Positions 1 through 9,183 of a stretch of DNA of 24,260 nucleotides are shown in pieces. This stretch comes from JBBDYH01 sp040901795. GTDB lineage: Bacteria; Planctomycetota; Planctomycetia; Pirellulales; JALHPA01. The DNA lies in contig JBBDYH010000081.1 of the NCBI GenBank assembly GCA_040901795.1, forward strand, positions 1 through 24,260. Reading direction: 5' to 3'. Positions within the stretch are counted from its first letter, which is position 1; every line of letters begins with the position of its first letter. Below the pieces are notes generated by a model, which worked only from the letters and a program-made list of their open reading frames with translations, had not been told where the DNA came from and searched no databases. A program made the translations under genes and the position numbers.

Positions 1-511
1 TCGGCCTGCGCGTGGGTGGTCTGTCGGTCTGCGACTCGTTCAGGATCACATTGGAGTCGCTTTTGGACACGCTCGATGCCTGTGCTCAGCCATCTAACTT
101 GTTATTGGACGGAACCTTCTTCAGTAAGCCCTGCATATTGAAGGAGACCTTCAGTAAGCAAGGCTATCCATCTTATATCGTGCCGCAGGTGCCCACTCAA
201 GCGGGGGAAGCGACCCCGGCAGAATACGGCGATCGGACCTGAGCCGGAAGAAGCCTGTCCCTGAGAATTACCTAGGAACACATGAACCTGAGTCGATTGG
301 GCGACTGGCCCATTTGCATAATGAGGGCGTGACCTGCGTCGCATGGATTGAGCCCCTTGGACGGTTCGACCTTAGCGCGCAAAGCGGCGTCGCATCTGAC
401 GTCGGCGAAGGTTACGGGCGCGGGCCGACGTCCAAGTCATGTGATGGCGGTGTTCTTAATAGCGGTGATTCGTTGACGTGTATTACGGCGAACCAGCTTT
501 TGCTCGTTCGC
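1..511. other. Left edge, no recognisable gene
   Basis: No reading frame here resembles a known family. The open frames on both strands are short and of random composition. The stretch lies downstream of the leftward amidase gene, so it would carry that unit's terminator, but I see no GC-rich stem followed by a T-run in the right orientation. A short imperfect direct repeat (accttc..cagtaagc) occurs near 115-165. Confidence 0.5.
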
Positions 512-2284
512 TCAATCGGGGTAATACCTGTTCTCGTCGGGAAACTTTTCGTCCGCGAGAATCTGGTCCTTTTTCGCGAGGAAATGATCGAGCGGTGGGC
601 GCTGGGTCAGTCTAGCTGCCCGCTGGCAAGCACCTGCAACGGCCAGCAAGGTACTCTCGTCGTAAAGGCGGCCAATCATCATTTCTGATTTTGGTATCAG
701 GAAGCCATCCTTCTTCTCGAAATCCCTGGGGAAGACGACCATCGGATGCCCCGTCAGGTTTCCATATAAGTCCCATCGATCATCAGGCTCTCGATCGCCA
801 ACCCACAGCGACTCGTTACAGAGATAGATGTCAACCGCCTGCATCATTTTGTCGAAACGCTGCATGATGATGGCACGCATCCGCTGGAGTTTCAGGTAAT
901 CGACCGCCGTTAAGAAATTGCCCAGCAAGTGGTATTGAGGCCAACCTTTCACGCCCTTGGGCTGTTCACGGCGCGTAAGGGCGTCGAATGCTGCAGCGGA
1001 CTCGCTGGCCACGACACCGATTTGCAGTTCAGTGGTCAGTCCATAATCCTTTTTCAGATTAGGCGGGTCAACAGGGACGAGTTGCAGTCCGAGTTCGCAG
1101 AGGACGCGAAGATGATCACCTTGCTCGGCGTCGCCATTCTGGGCGTCAAATCCCACGCGAATCGTGCTCAGCTCTCGCGAGGAGGGCCAAACATACGGTC
1201 GGTTGACGGATGCCTTATCGCGCTGGTCCGCGCCATGAATCGCGGCAAGAACCAAGCCGCAGTCGTCAATGTTGCGGCAGATTGGGCCAATCGTGTCAAG
1301 CGACCAGCATAACTGCATGCAACCAAATCGGCTCACGCGCCCGTAAGTCGTTCTCAGCCCCACGGCACCGCAACGTCTGGAAGGCCCAATGATGCTGGCG
1401 GAGGTTTCAGTTCCGATGGCAAAGCCGACGAGACCAGCAGCCGCTGCCACTGCCGACCCCGAGGACGATCCCCCTGCATCGAGGCGCGGATTCCAGGGAA
1501 CTCTGGTATTACCGCGATACCACAAACTCGTACCGCCGGCCAATGGATTGGTCGCCAGTTTCGCGACGAGTACGGCGCCTGAATCTTCCAGCCGCTCGGA
1601 GACAGCCGATTTCACATTGATGACGCGGTTACGATACTGCGCGACTCCCCAGGTAGTCGGATAACCCGGGTACGCAAAAATGTCTTTCAGTCCCCAGGGG
1701 ATTCCGTGGAGCAGCCCGCGATCTTTCTTCGACTTCAGTTCATCATCGGCCCGCCCGGCTTGCTTGAGGGCCAGGTCGTCCATGAATGTTACGACACACT
1801 TGAGCAGCGGATCGTACCGGTGAAGTCGTTCCAGATAGAGTTTCGTCAATTCCACTGACGAAACCTCGCGAGCGCGGAGCAGTGTCGCGAGTTGTCGAAT
1901 CGAACTGAACGCCAAATCCTCATCGGAGGCAGGTCGTGAAAGCGGAACATCGGCCGGTTCCCGCAATTTCACGGCTTCGTATCCGCGCGGGTCAGGTAGC
2001 GCGGCCGTACTCGCAAACGGAACAAAGTTGAGTCCAGGAAGTTGTGAATTGTCGAGTTCGACGGCTCGCACACGGTCGGCTTTTTCTCTGGCCCATTTGA
2101 GGACATTGACGGCAGATTGGCGCTGCGCGTCAGTGAGTTTGATTCCGGAAACCCATTCGGCATCGGTAACCATTTCGAGAGTGACGGGGCCATCGGTCGC
2201 ATTGGCCGCCAACGCACGTTGAAAAATCGTCGTTCCAATGCCGGCTGTGCCGAGAATCGCAAGAACACGTCTTCGTGTGAGCAT
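512..2284 (-). CDS. Tat-exported amidase (amidase signature family)
   Basis: This is a predicted amide hydrolase of the amidase signature family (GatA/FAAH-like), 590 residues from the chosen start. The Ser-cisSer-Lys triad is visible: Lys200 in GLKD, the GGSSSGS motif at 271-277 (cis-Ser about 273) and a nucleophile Ser297 in GTETSASI. The family consensus around the nucleophile is GSDTGGSI, so the two usual glycines are Ser and Ala here. The N-terminus begins MLTRRRVLAILG, with a twin-arginine pair and a hydrophobic stretch ending near AAANA-like residues, so export to the periplasm by Tat is likely. I chose the ATG at 2284 because a GAGGGG ribosome site lies upstream and the signal starts there; the open frame runs 23 codons further. 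It follows the Gfo/Idh/MocA gene after 75 nt, so co-transcription is likely. The substrate is unknown, and a GatA role is unlikely given export. Confidence 0.88.
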   Translation of the reverse strand: MLTRRRVLAILGTAGIGTTIFQRALAANATDGPVTLEMVTDAEWVSGIKLTDAQRQSAVNVLKWAREKADRVRAVELDNSQLPGLNFVPFASTAALPDPRGYEAVKLREPADVPLSRPASDEDLAFSSIRQLATLLRAREVSSVELTKLYLERLHRYDPLLKCVVTFMDDLALKQAGRADDELKSKKDRGLLHGIPWGLKDIFAYPGYPTTWGVAQYRNRVINVKSAVSERLEDSGAVLVAKLATNPLAGGTSLWYRGNTRVPWNPRLDAGGSSSGSAVAAAAGLVGFAIGTETSASIIGPSRRCGAVGLRTTYGRVSRFGCMQLCWSLDTIGPICRNIDDCGLVLAAIHGADQRDKASVNRPYVWPSSRELSTIRVGFDAQNGDAEQGDHLRVLCELGLQLVPVDPPNLKKDYGLTTELQIGVVASESAAAFDALTRREQPKGVKGWPQYHLLGNFLTAVDYLKLQRMRAIIMQRFDKMMQAVDIYLCNESLWVGDREPDDRWDLYGNLTGHPMVVFPRDFEKKDGFLIPKSEMMIGRLYDESTLLAVAGACQRAARLTQRPPLDHFLAKKDQILADEKFPDENRYYPD

Positions 2285-2359
2285 AATAAGGGATTCCCCT
2301 CGACAGTTGTCGGGCCACCACGGCTTCGTGCAGCCAGCGAATAGCCCGCGCAAGACGGT

Positions 2360-3838
2360 CTACTTAGGCAGGATATCATCCCAGCCCTTTCGGTACGGAC
2401 GCCGAATGTATTGGTCAGCTTCCGGCGCGCCAGTGGCGCGGAGGTTGACATAGTCCCACTCGAGCTTCTTTCCCGTCCGGTAAGCCACGTTGCCAAGGTG
2501 GTTCGACTCGGTGACCAGGCCGGAATACAGAAAGTTCGAACCGGGCGCCGGACCCTGACCCTTGCAGGCCTGAATCCATTCGATGTAGTGCCCGGCTGAG
2601 CGCGGGAGCGTCTCCGGCGGGGTCGGGTAATCCTTGAACTTCTCTTCGGGCAATAATCTAGGTCCGCCGCGTCCGCCACTGTAGAGCATTCCCGCCTCGC
2701 CAATGAACAACACTCCGCGATCGCTCATTTTCCCGGCATCGAACTGCGGCGGCCTGCCTTCGCCTTGATACCAGAACAACTTGAACGGCGGTTCTGCGCC
2801 GCGGGCCGGGAACTCATACGTTACGGTCATGGTTGCCGGCGCTAGTTCCGGGTGAGCCTTGCCCATCGGGCTGGCGGCTTCGATCGTCAGAGGGTAATGC
2901 ACGTCGAGCACCTGGAACATGACGTCGTTGTCGTGGCCGCCCAGATCGCTCATCGTGCCGTTGCCAAAGTCCCACCACCGATACCAGCGCGGTCCAGGAA
3001 GGTACGTCGCATGGTACGGCCGCAGGGGCGCGGGCCCAATCCACAGATCCCAATCAATGTTCCGCGGGACGGGCATCTCCTCCGGGAATCGGTCGGTGAT
3101 TTGGATGCCGTTGTAGTACCCGTGCGGCTTGTCGTACTTGGCCGCCGATTCGGCGCTCTGCAGTCCCCACGCTCGACCCGCCCAGACGTGCACTTCGCGC
3201 ACCGGCCCGATCGCGCCAGCCAAGAGCAGTTCTTTAATCTGGCGGCGCTCCGGCGAGGCGTGGCCCTGGTTGCCCGTCTGCGTCGCGAGCTGCGGGTGCT
3301 TCGCCGCGGTCTCGCGAATCAGCCTGGCTTCCCAGACGTCGTGGGTGAGCGGCTTCTCGCAGTACACGTGCTTACCGTGCGTCAGCGCCAGATAGGTTGG
3401 GATTGTGTGCGTGTGCTCGGGCGTACTGACGATGACCGCATCGAAGTCGCTCGGGCTGTCGAATACGCGGCGAAAATCGTTGTATTTCTTGGCTTTTGGG
3501 AATCTCTGGGCTGCGGCATCCACGGCATTCTGGTTCACGTCGCAGAGGACCGTGATGTTCTCCGCCGGAATTCCCGTCGGTTGGCCGGAGCGACCCGCTC
3601 GCTGGGCGTTCCGCGCGCCGCGACGGCCGCCGCCGCCATCGCCGTTCATGTTGGCGAGCGCTCGGCCCCCGCAGGCGATCATCGCAATGTTCAGCCTGCC
3701 GTTGAGGTTCTGGCCGCGGAGAAAGGCCGGGGCGCCCAGGATGACGCCAGCGCTTGCCAGGGCGCCGCCAATGAGCTCGCGTCGGGTTAGCGGATGCTCG
3801 CGACCAGTTTTGGCGCTTTTGGCGAATCTTTTTTTCAT
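2360..3838 (-). CDS. Gfo/Idh/MocA family oxidoreductase, Tat-exported
   Basis: This is a predicted NAD(P)-dependent sugar or polyol oxidoreductase of the Gfo/Idh/MocA family, 492 residues. Residues 19-20 are a twin arginine (LTRRELIGGALASAG), followed by a hydrophobic segment to about 41, which indicates Tat export, as is common for planctomycete members. The Rossmann strand is at about 50-58 (IAMIACGG), the second strand with an Asp at about 97-100 (VLCD), and the family EKP motif at 161-163 (CEKPLTHD). The C-terminal half is the typical Gfo/Idh/MocA barrel-side domain. A Gly/Arg-rich insertion at about 66-88 interrupts the first Rossmann loop. A GAGGAG ribosome site precedes the ATG. The amidase gene follows 75 nt downstream. 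Together they suggest extracytoplasmic breakdown of an amide-bearing saccharide, which is inference only. The substrate cannot be read from the sequence. Confidence 0.9.
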   Translation of the reverse strand: MKKRFAKSAKTGREHPLTRRELIGGALASAGVILGAPAFLRGQNLNGRLNIAMIACGGRALANMNGDGGGGRRGARNAQRAGRSGQPTGIPAENITVLCDVNQNAVDAAAQRFPKAKKYNDFRRVFDSPSDFDAVIVSTPEHTHTIPTYLALTHGKHVYCEKPLTHDVWEARLIRETAAKHPQLATQTGNQGHASPERRQIKELLLAGAIGPVREVHVWAGRAWGLQSAESAAKYDKPHGYYNGIQITDRFPEEMPVPRNIDWDLWIGPAPLRPYHATYLPGPRWYRWWDFGNGTMSDLGGHDNDVMFQVLDVHYPLTIEAASPMGKAHPELAPATMTVTYEFPARGAEPPFKLFWYQGEGRPPQFDAGKMSDRGVLFIGEAGMLYSGGRGGPRLLPEEKFKDYPTPPETLPRSAGHYIEWIQACKGQGPAPGSNFLYSGLVTESNHLGNVAYRTGKKLEWDYVNLRATGAPEADQYIRRPYRKGWDDILPK

Positions 3839-5721
3839 CGTGTGCTCCTCGCTCTCATTGAAAGAGAATAACCATTCTGCCGCAGATAGGACGGTAGTTT
3901 AGCGGACGAGTAGACGGATAGCACTCGCGCGAGACAGAGATGCACAGAATATACCCGATCGGTTACGACCAGTTTACTAGGGGGATGCGAGTTTCTGGTC
4001 CTTCTGCCCGCCGCCCTGGTCTTTCCGAGGCCGCACTCCGCATCTCGGAGTATTCAGCACGTCACGTGTCGGTGCGCATCCATTCGACGACAGCGCCGAG
4101 CTAGCCAAGGGCTGCCCCATCCTCCTGACCGGGCCGAAACTCGACGAAGAACTGGTCAATTGAGCGGTGGTCGGTGGTCAGTTCGTACGGCTGCGGGCAT
4201 TTTGAAGGAATGAACAGAAGGCCGCGGAGACAACGAAGAGTGGGGAGGTCGACTGTTTCGTTTCCCGTTCTGGATGGTAAGGACGAACCGCAACAAAGCG
4301 GCACCGAAAAAACTCTAAGAGAGCCAGGAAAGCAGGAGGTCCGCTGGATGAACTGAGCAAAGATGTAGGATGACCGGTCGGCACTGCCGTCCAGACGGGG
4401 GCTATCGCCCGTTCCTTCAGAGCACGCCGAGGACACCAAGCACGCGGAGAGGTGGAATTATTTCCCATTTGGATTTTTTCCTCACGAGGTGCAGCGCGCG
4501 CCATTCCTTAAACTTTGAGGAGAAATTCGGAGGTTTCGGACGTCGGCCGATCGGCGCAACGCGTTGATTGGTTTGGTGTTCGGCGAAACGGCTGTCGGGT
4601 GAGAGCCTCGAATTATTTAACTTTCGAAGGCGTTGTTTTTGCGGTGCAAAATAGTTGTGGCTGGTGACTTGAAAGTCGTCCGTGGTCCGTCGTCCGTGGT
4701 CCATGGTCCGGCGTGAGTGGTGGCATGGGTGGGCGCGCACAAGTTGGTGCCGGCGAAGCTGAATTGTTGGCGCGCCAAAAAAGAAAAAACGCATGGGGGG
4801 TCAAGCGTCAGAAAGTCGGCGGTCCGGAGGCGGCCGCCAAGACCTAAGGCTTCATTGGATTGGCACTTGGATCGACAGCGGGCCGGCCGACTGCCTCGAA
4901 TTATTGGCGCTCTTGGCCTTGGATTATCGGCGCTATTTGACGCGGCTGGCGGGCTGGAACTTTCCGCCGCGCGCGGAGACGCGCGGCTACGTGTCCTGCT
5001 TCAGACGGCGCCGGTGCGCGGGTTCGATCGCAGGGCGCAGTCGAAGGTGCGAACGGATACGCGAAATGTGAAAGAGCGAGGGTCAGGGGAGAGGCCCCGA
5101 AGTGCATTTATCCCGTCTCCTTGCCATGTGCCGATGTCTACCAACGTGAACTCGGAGAGCCGCATGATTTCGGTCGAAACCGGCGGCGGTCCACGTTCGT
5201 GCGAACAAGCGGCCAGAACGACTGTAAAAGTCCGTCCAGGCGCCGTTCAGTCCATAGGTGACCGACGCACGTTGACTAGGCTCACACTCGTAACTCAGGA
5301 CGGTTCGACATGTGCGCGCAAGCTTGTCCCGCGGGGCTGCGGACGCTGCGGCCTTCTTGCTCTCTTTGCGAGTGCCGAATGGCGCCATCGATTTGATTAC
5401 GGCTCGCAGTGTGTCGGCTCGGTCAGCTCTTCCTTCGGAGGGGGCGTCCTTGGGGCGTTCTCCGCGCGCTGGAGCACGGTCCTAAGATGCTTCGGTCGAT
5501 GTGACTGTCGATGTGACCGACGCGTGCAACGTTCCAGACAGATTTCCGGCACAAAAAGAGGGTGGAGTTTTGCTGTGGGGCTGTTAAAGTGGATCCTTAT
5601 AGTCCTAAATTGCTTTCCACTGCAATTAGAGAACTGCCGGAACTGCGCCCGAGATCCGTTACGCTCAAGCGTACTCAATGCAGGCGTCTTTGAGAAACCA
5701 GGAATACTCAGGAGGTGCCAA
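3839..5721. other. 1.9 kb gene-poor stretch with repeat remnants
   Basis: No convincing gene lies here. A plus-strand frame open from 4717 reads into the downstream gene, but its first 335 codons are Arg/Ser-rich and show no motif. The stretch holds two heptad repeats (4164-4184 and 4678-4712), a 12-nt tandem duplication (gtcgatgtgact/c at 5495-5518) and degenerate CACGGAG-like runs around 4230-4460. It probably contains decayed sequence plus the promoters of the divergent genes on either side. Confidence 0.5.
4678..4712. repeat. Heptad repeat, GTCCGTG x5
   Basis: Five consecutive 7-nt units in constant register: GTCCGTG, GTCCGTC, GTCCGTG, GTCCATG, GTCCGGC. A shorter run of the same type (GCGGTGG, TCGGTGG, TCAGTTC) lies at 4164-4184. 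No gene is attached to either. Confidence 0.8.
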
Positions 5722-7848
5722 ATGAGTCAGCGACATCACTCCTCTCCACTTGATCTAGCTGGCCGTCCGTGGCGGATCGGACCGAGTCAACGGCCTTTTC
5801 TTTGTTTCGTGCAGCTTGAAGTGATGGTTCTCTCAGTTCTCTTCACTTCCATGGTGTTTGCGGACGAGGTCGACAAGGAGTTGGCGCCGCGTGGCACGAT
5901 TGTCGATACCGATCAAGAACCGATACCGGATGCACAGGTCACGCTGCACCGCTGGGACGGGGTCATGAGCCCGGCGCTCCAGACGGCGACCACGGATGCG
6001 AGTGGGCATTTCGAATTCCCGCCCCGGGCGGAAGACGCCTACTACTATGTCGTGATCCGTAGGGCGCCGTATGCTCCGGTTTCCCAGACCGTCAGCTCCG
6101 AGAGCCCGATCAAAGCAACCATGCGGTCGGCCGTTGACACGTGGATCGAGGTGCGAAGCGAAAAAGGAGATCCTTTAGAAGGTGCCCGGATTGCGAATCT
6201 TTCGATCCGTACTCCGGAGAATCCCGAGACATACATCTGGCGAGGGATGGAGCATTTGTTCGGGTTCGAATTTGCCCCTAGCGACAACACCGGACGACTG
6301 AATCTTCCCCCATTGCCGGAGGGCGCGCTCATCGATATCCGAATCGATCATCCCCGATGGGCACAGGCAAATCTGAGCAATGTGGAGGTGGCGGACGGGC
6401 GCCTGAGCACAGCGGTACTGCCTGAGGGGGTCTTGACGACGTTTGAATTTGTCGTTGATCCACGGACGCCGCTGACGCTCGATGGGCTGACCTGCGAAAC
6501 ATTGCTGCTGTCGCAGTCGTCCAGCTCGCCAGAGACGTTGAATCGAATTCCGATGACGATCGCCGGCGATCAAATCAAGTTCTGTGCCCATCCGGTTACC
6601 TACAGTATGGCCCGGCTCAAAGCTCCCGGTGTCGCCATCACGCCGGTGTTTGATTCTTTGACCATTCCCCCGGGAGCCGAAAAAAAAGTTCGGTTTCTCG
6701 TGCGGAAAACCGTAAACGTTTCGGGACGAGTCTTACACCGGGACGGCACGCCCCACAAAGGCGTGCGGGTCTATGGCCAGATTGAGAATCTCTCGCCAGA
6801 CGGTCCGGTTACAGGGGCACATGAATGGGCTTATTCTGGGGACGCTAAGACGGATGAGGCAGGGAAGTTCACCGTCGCACTGACACCGGGACGTAGCCGG
6901 GTCGTGGTCGAATCCGAAGGATTCGTGACAGACCGTGAGGCGACGGAACTCGACGTGCTGGTGGAGGGAGCGAACGAGATTCCCGATTTCATCACCGAAA
7001 AGCTCGAACCGGTGCGCGGTCGTGTCGTCAACGAGATTGGTCAACCGGTGGCGGGGACAATTGTCCGCATGCGGCACCCTTGGTTGCGGAGGCAACCGGT
7101 GGTCAGCGACGCTCAGGGCAAGTTTGAGTTTACCCTCCCTGGGATTCCGATCGATCTCGAAACCGGAAAACGCGATTATGAATTGGTTGTCGCCGCGTTC
7201 ATTGCCGACCAGCCCTTGTTGGGAGTTGCTCGGATTGATCTGCGGAATACCGATTCGCTGCAAAATGTCAGCATCGTGCTCCGTCCTGACTCGTCGGCCG
7301 ATGAACTGCTTAGCATGGAAGACAACTGGTGGTACGCTGCCAGGAAGGAGAAAGCGGCTGCGGAACCGGAGCGGCCGAAATACTCTGCCGGCGAACGTCG
7401 TCAACCTGCCCCTGAATTGGACGGTGTCGCATGGTTCAACACAGAGGCCCGAAGCCTCAATGATTTTCGCGGCCGGTACGTGCTTCTCGACTTCTGGTTC
7501 ACTGGCTGTGGGCCGTGTCATGCCGACTTTCCGTCAGTCAAACTTGTCCACAAATGGTTCGAGAAACACGGTGTCACAGTGATCGGCGTACACGACAACT
7601 CATCGACGCCTGAAGCTGTTCATGAACATTGCAAGCAGCAGGGGCTGATGTTTCCCATTGTCGTTGACCACGCGGATGAGCGGATCCTCAACGCATACCG
7701 GAAACTTGGAGTCAGAGGCTTTCCTAGCTACATCCTGATCGGACCCGACGGGAATATCCTGGAGAACGACCACGCCACAGACGGTCCTTCTCTACGTATT
7801 TTCAAGCTCGAAGTCATCCGGAAATACGTCTTGGATCGTCGGAACTAG
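5722..7848 (+). CDS. Secreted carboxypeptidase-regulatory-like / TlpA thioredoxin fusion
   Basis: This is a predicted exported thiol-disulfide protein of 708 residues. The N-terminal 47 residues hold a hydrophobic segment (about 25-47) ending VFA before DEV, which looks like a signal peptide. Carboxypeptidase-regulatory-like beta domains follow at about 54-130, 330-410 and 428-485, each with a strand motif such as RGTIVDTDQEPIPDAQV and a closing DASGHFEF- or DEAGKFTV-like turn. The C-terminus (about 565-705) is a TlpA/AhpC-TSA-type thioredoxin fold with the redox motif Cys596-Gly-Pro-Cys599 in WFTGCGPCH and a cis-Pro candidate in GVRGFPSYILI. I chose the ATG at 5722 because a perfect GGAGG lies 6 nt before it. 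The frame is open 335 codons further upstream, but that part is Arg-rich and has no signal. It stands alone on the plus strand. Its likely role is periplasmic disulfide reduction or maturation; the partner is unknown. Confidence 0.88.
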   Translation: MSQRHHSSPLDLAGRPWRIGPSQRPFLCFVQLEVMVLSVLFTSMVFADEVDKELAPRGTIVDTDQEPIPDAQVTLHRWDGVMSPALQTATTDASGHFEFPPRAEDAYYYVVIRRAPYAPVSQTVSSESPIKATMRSAVDTWIEVRSEKGDPLEGARIANLSIRTPENPETYIWRGMEHLFGFEFAPSDNTGRLNLPPLPEGALIDIRIDHPRWAQANLSNVEVADGRLSTAVLPEGVLTTFEFVVDPRTPLTLDGLTCETLLLSQSSSSPETLNRIPMTIAGDQIKFCAHPVTYSMARLKAPGVAITPVFDSLTIPPGAEKKVRFLVRKTVNVSGRVLHRDGTPHKGVRVYGQIENLSPDGPVTGAHEWAYSGDAKTDEAGKFTVALTPGRSRVVVESEGFVTDREATELDVLVEGANEIPDFITEKLEPVRGRVVNEIGQPVAGTIVRMRHPWLRRQPVVSDAQGKFEFTLPGIPIDLETGKRDYELVVAAFIADQPLLGVARIDLRNTDSLQNVSIVLRPDSSADELLSMEDNWWYAARKEKAAAEPERPKYSAGERRQPAPELDGVAWFNTEARSLNDFRGRYVLLDFWFTGCGPCHADFPSVKLVHKWFEKHGVTVIGVHDNSSTPEAVHEHCKQQGLMFPIVVDHADERILNAYRKLGVRGFPSYILIGPDGNILENDHATDGPSLRIFKLEVIRKYVLDRRN

Positions 7849-8616
7849 CGATCCCCTCGCTCAACAGATGTCTTAGATGTAATGTGTGTTGTGCGCGCTT
7901 TTCTCCGCGAGCGCCACAGCAGGCGTCGGTCCGACACCCCGACGGGCCTAGGAGCGCGACCCGAATCTGCGTCGGCGGCGCACTTCGATGCAGCTAAGCC
8001 GCTAAGGCAGCTGGCTCACCAGCACGCCGACGGTGCGCCGTCATATTGACTACACACCCCCCGAGAGGCTCCGGAGCGCCGTCGAGGCACAGGAGGGCGT
8101 GTCCTGAGCGCCAACTGGCTGACCGCACGTTTCGCCGGCGAGCTAAGCGATCACGAAGCTTTCAGCGTGCCAGCTTGCAAGAAACGCTCAAAGCCCCGCT
8201 TGATCCAAATGCCGCCGATACATCAGATGCGTTCGAATTGAAATCACATCTGCTTCTCGCGCTGGCTCTTCATCCTTATTCGAAGGCATCAACACCCGGG
8301 CCTTCGATTCAGAATGTTCAGCCGGGAGCCGGAAGCCTCGTGAACGAGGCTGGGGATTCCATTGGGCGGTTCGGTCCCCGGCATGAATGCCGGGGCTAGT
8401 GAAAGGCTGAAGAGTCGTGAACGACTCTCAAGGGCGAGTGGAACGCCGTTGGCGTACGAGAGGGATGGGGCTTGATACCCAGCGTGCGCGGCTGGCGCCG
8501 CGACGCTGGGCTTTGGAGTGCGACGCCGTTGGCGTAGGGTATCGGTCCTTCTGATCTGAGTTGTGGCGCTTCCGTTCATCCAGGCAGCTACGGGCCAGGC
8601 TACATGATCGGCGTCG
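7849..8616. other. Intergenic stretch with hairpin array
   Basis: It separates the convergent TlpA-fusion gene and the ybaK-like gene. The left part (7849-8330) shows no gene. The right part holds the six-hairpin array described separately. Any terminators for the two convergent genes must lie here, but no hairpin is followed by a clear T-run. Confidence 0.6.
8334..8535. repeat. Array of six short palindromes (REP-like)
   Basis: Six hairpins lie within 202 nt. Three have a TGAA loop: 8334-8351 (stem agcctcg), 8376-8395 (stem ccccggca) and 8411-8428 (stem agagtcg). Two copies of acgcc-gtt-ggcgt lie at 8443-8455 and 8523-8535. A longer one at 8478-8510 has an outer arm cccagcgt, an inner arm cgcggc and loop tggc. 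All stems are perfect apart from one bulged base in the long hairpin. They look like members of repeat families dispersed in planctomycete intergenic regions. Confidence 0.85.
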
Positions 8617-9135
8617 CTACGGGACTAAATCGGAGGGCCGAGATGAGGTTGGTGGTGAGGGCGTTTCGGCAAATTCGAGCCAGGTCGGCTGGCTGACGCG
8701 TTGCCAATCGGGGACGGACATGGCGATCGATTGGGTGAGGGAGCCGGCGTTGAAGGCAATGCTCGTGCCGGCGTTGGCGAGCGACACGTCGGCGTAGAGC
8801 TTGAACGGCAGGATCGGCTCGCCAAACGGAGGCACAGCGCCCGGGACGAGCGAAGTAAGGTCCTGAAGCTCCTCGCGCGTCGCGAAGCGGAGCCGCTTTG
8901 CGCCGAGCTGTTTTTTTATCGCGCCGGAGTCGAGGCGGCGATCGGCGCGCAGGACAAAGACGGCAAATTCATCGTCGACCCGCAGCAGCAGGGCCTTCGC
9001 TCCGAGCGACAAATCCTGGTTGCGGACCGCCGCCGATTCGGCGGAGGTATGCGTGGGGGCGTGCTGTGTCTCGCGAAACACAACATTGTGCGAATACAGC
9101 AGAGTCCGAATTCGAGACAGGACGTCGGGGGACAT
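8617..9135 (-). CDS. YbaK/EbsC-type aminoacyl-tRNA deacylase domain protein
   Basis: This 172-residue protein is a stand-alone YbaK/ProX-type editing domain, which hydrolyses mischarged aminoacyl-tRNA in trans. The visible family features are the N-terminal FRETQHAPTHTSAESA segment (about 20-35), a GAKALLLR strand with the expected catalytic Lys47, a central helix LDSGAIKKQLGAKRLRFA (about 68-85), the GAVPPFG loop at 99-105 (the GxxxP-type signature) and the late strand NAGTSIAFNAGS (about 121-132). The last 20 residues are Pro/Ser-rich and probably unstructured. It lies 48 nt downstream of fabF on the same strand, with a 7-bp hairpin between them, so it may be read through from the fab unit. 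The tRNA specificity (Cys-tRNAPro, Ala-tRNAPro or other) cannot be told from sequence. Confidence 0.85.
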   Translation of the reverse strand: MSPDVLSRIRTLLYSHNVVFRETQHAPTHTSAESAAVRNQDLSLGAKALLLRVDDEFAVFVLRADRRLDSGAIKKQLGAKRLRFATREELQDLTSLVPGAVPPFGEPILPFKLYADVSLANAGTSIAFNAGSLTQSIAMSVPDWQRVSQPTWLEFAETPSPPTSSRPSDLVP

Positions 9136-9143
9136 GACACAGC

Positions 9144-9163
9144 CCGAAGTTTGGGAACTTCGG
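9144..9163 (-). terminator. Hairpin between fabF and ybaK-like gene
   Basis: The arms ccgaagt and acttcgg form a 7-bp stem with a 6-nt loop in the 48-nt gap after fabF. There is no U-run, so it is a weak terminator or an mRNA processing or stability element rather than a clear intrinsic terminator. Confidence 0.3.
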
Positions 9164-9183
9164 CAACGGGCGAATCCCGATTG

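Noticed and set aside
2852..3790. 312-codon plus-strand frame
   Set aside because: Antisense to the Gfo/Idh/MocA gene, with no recognisable domain.
5015..5040. tRNA T-loop-like ggttcgatcg
   Set aside because: The flanking bases do not form a 5-bp T-stem and no acceptor or anticodon arm is found.
5150..5215. Text resembling a group II intron domain (gagagccgcatg..ccacgttcgtg)
   Set aside because: No reverse transcriptase frame or domain V hairpin is found downstream.
4717..5721. 335-codon upstream extension of the TlpA-fusion gene
   Set aside because: It is Arg-rich with no motif or signal, and a GGAGG site 6 nt before the ATG at 5722 is followed by a plausible signal peptide.
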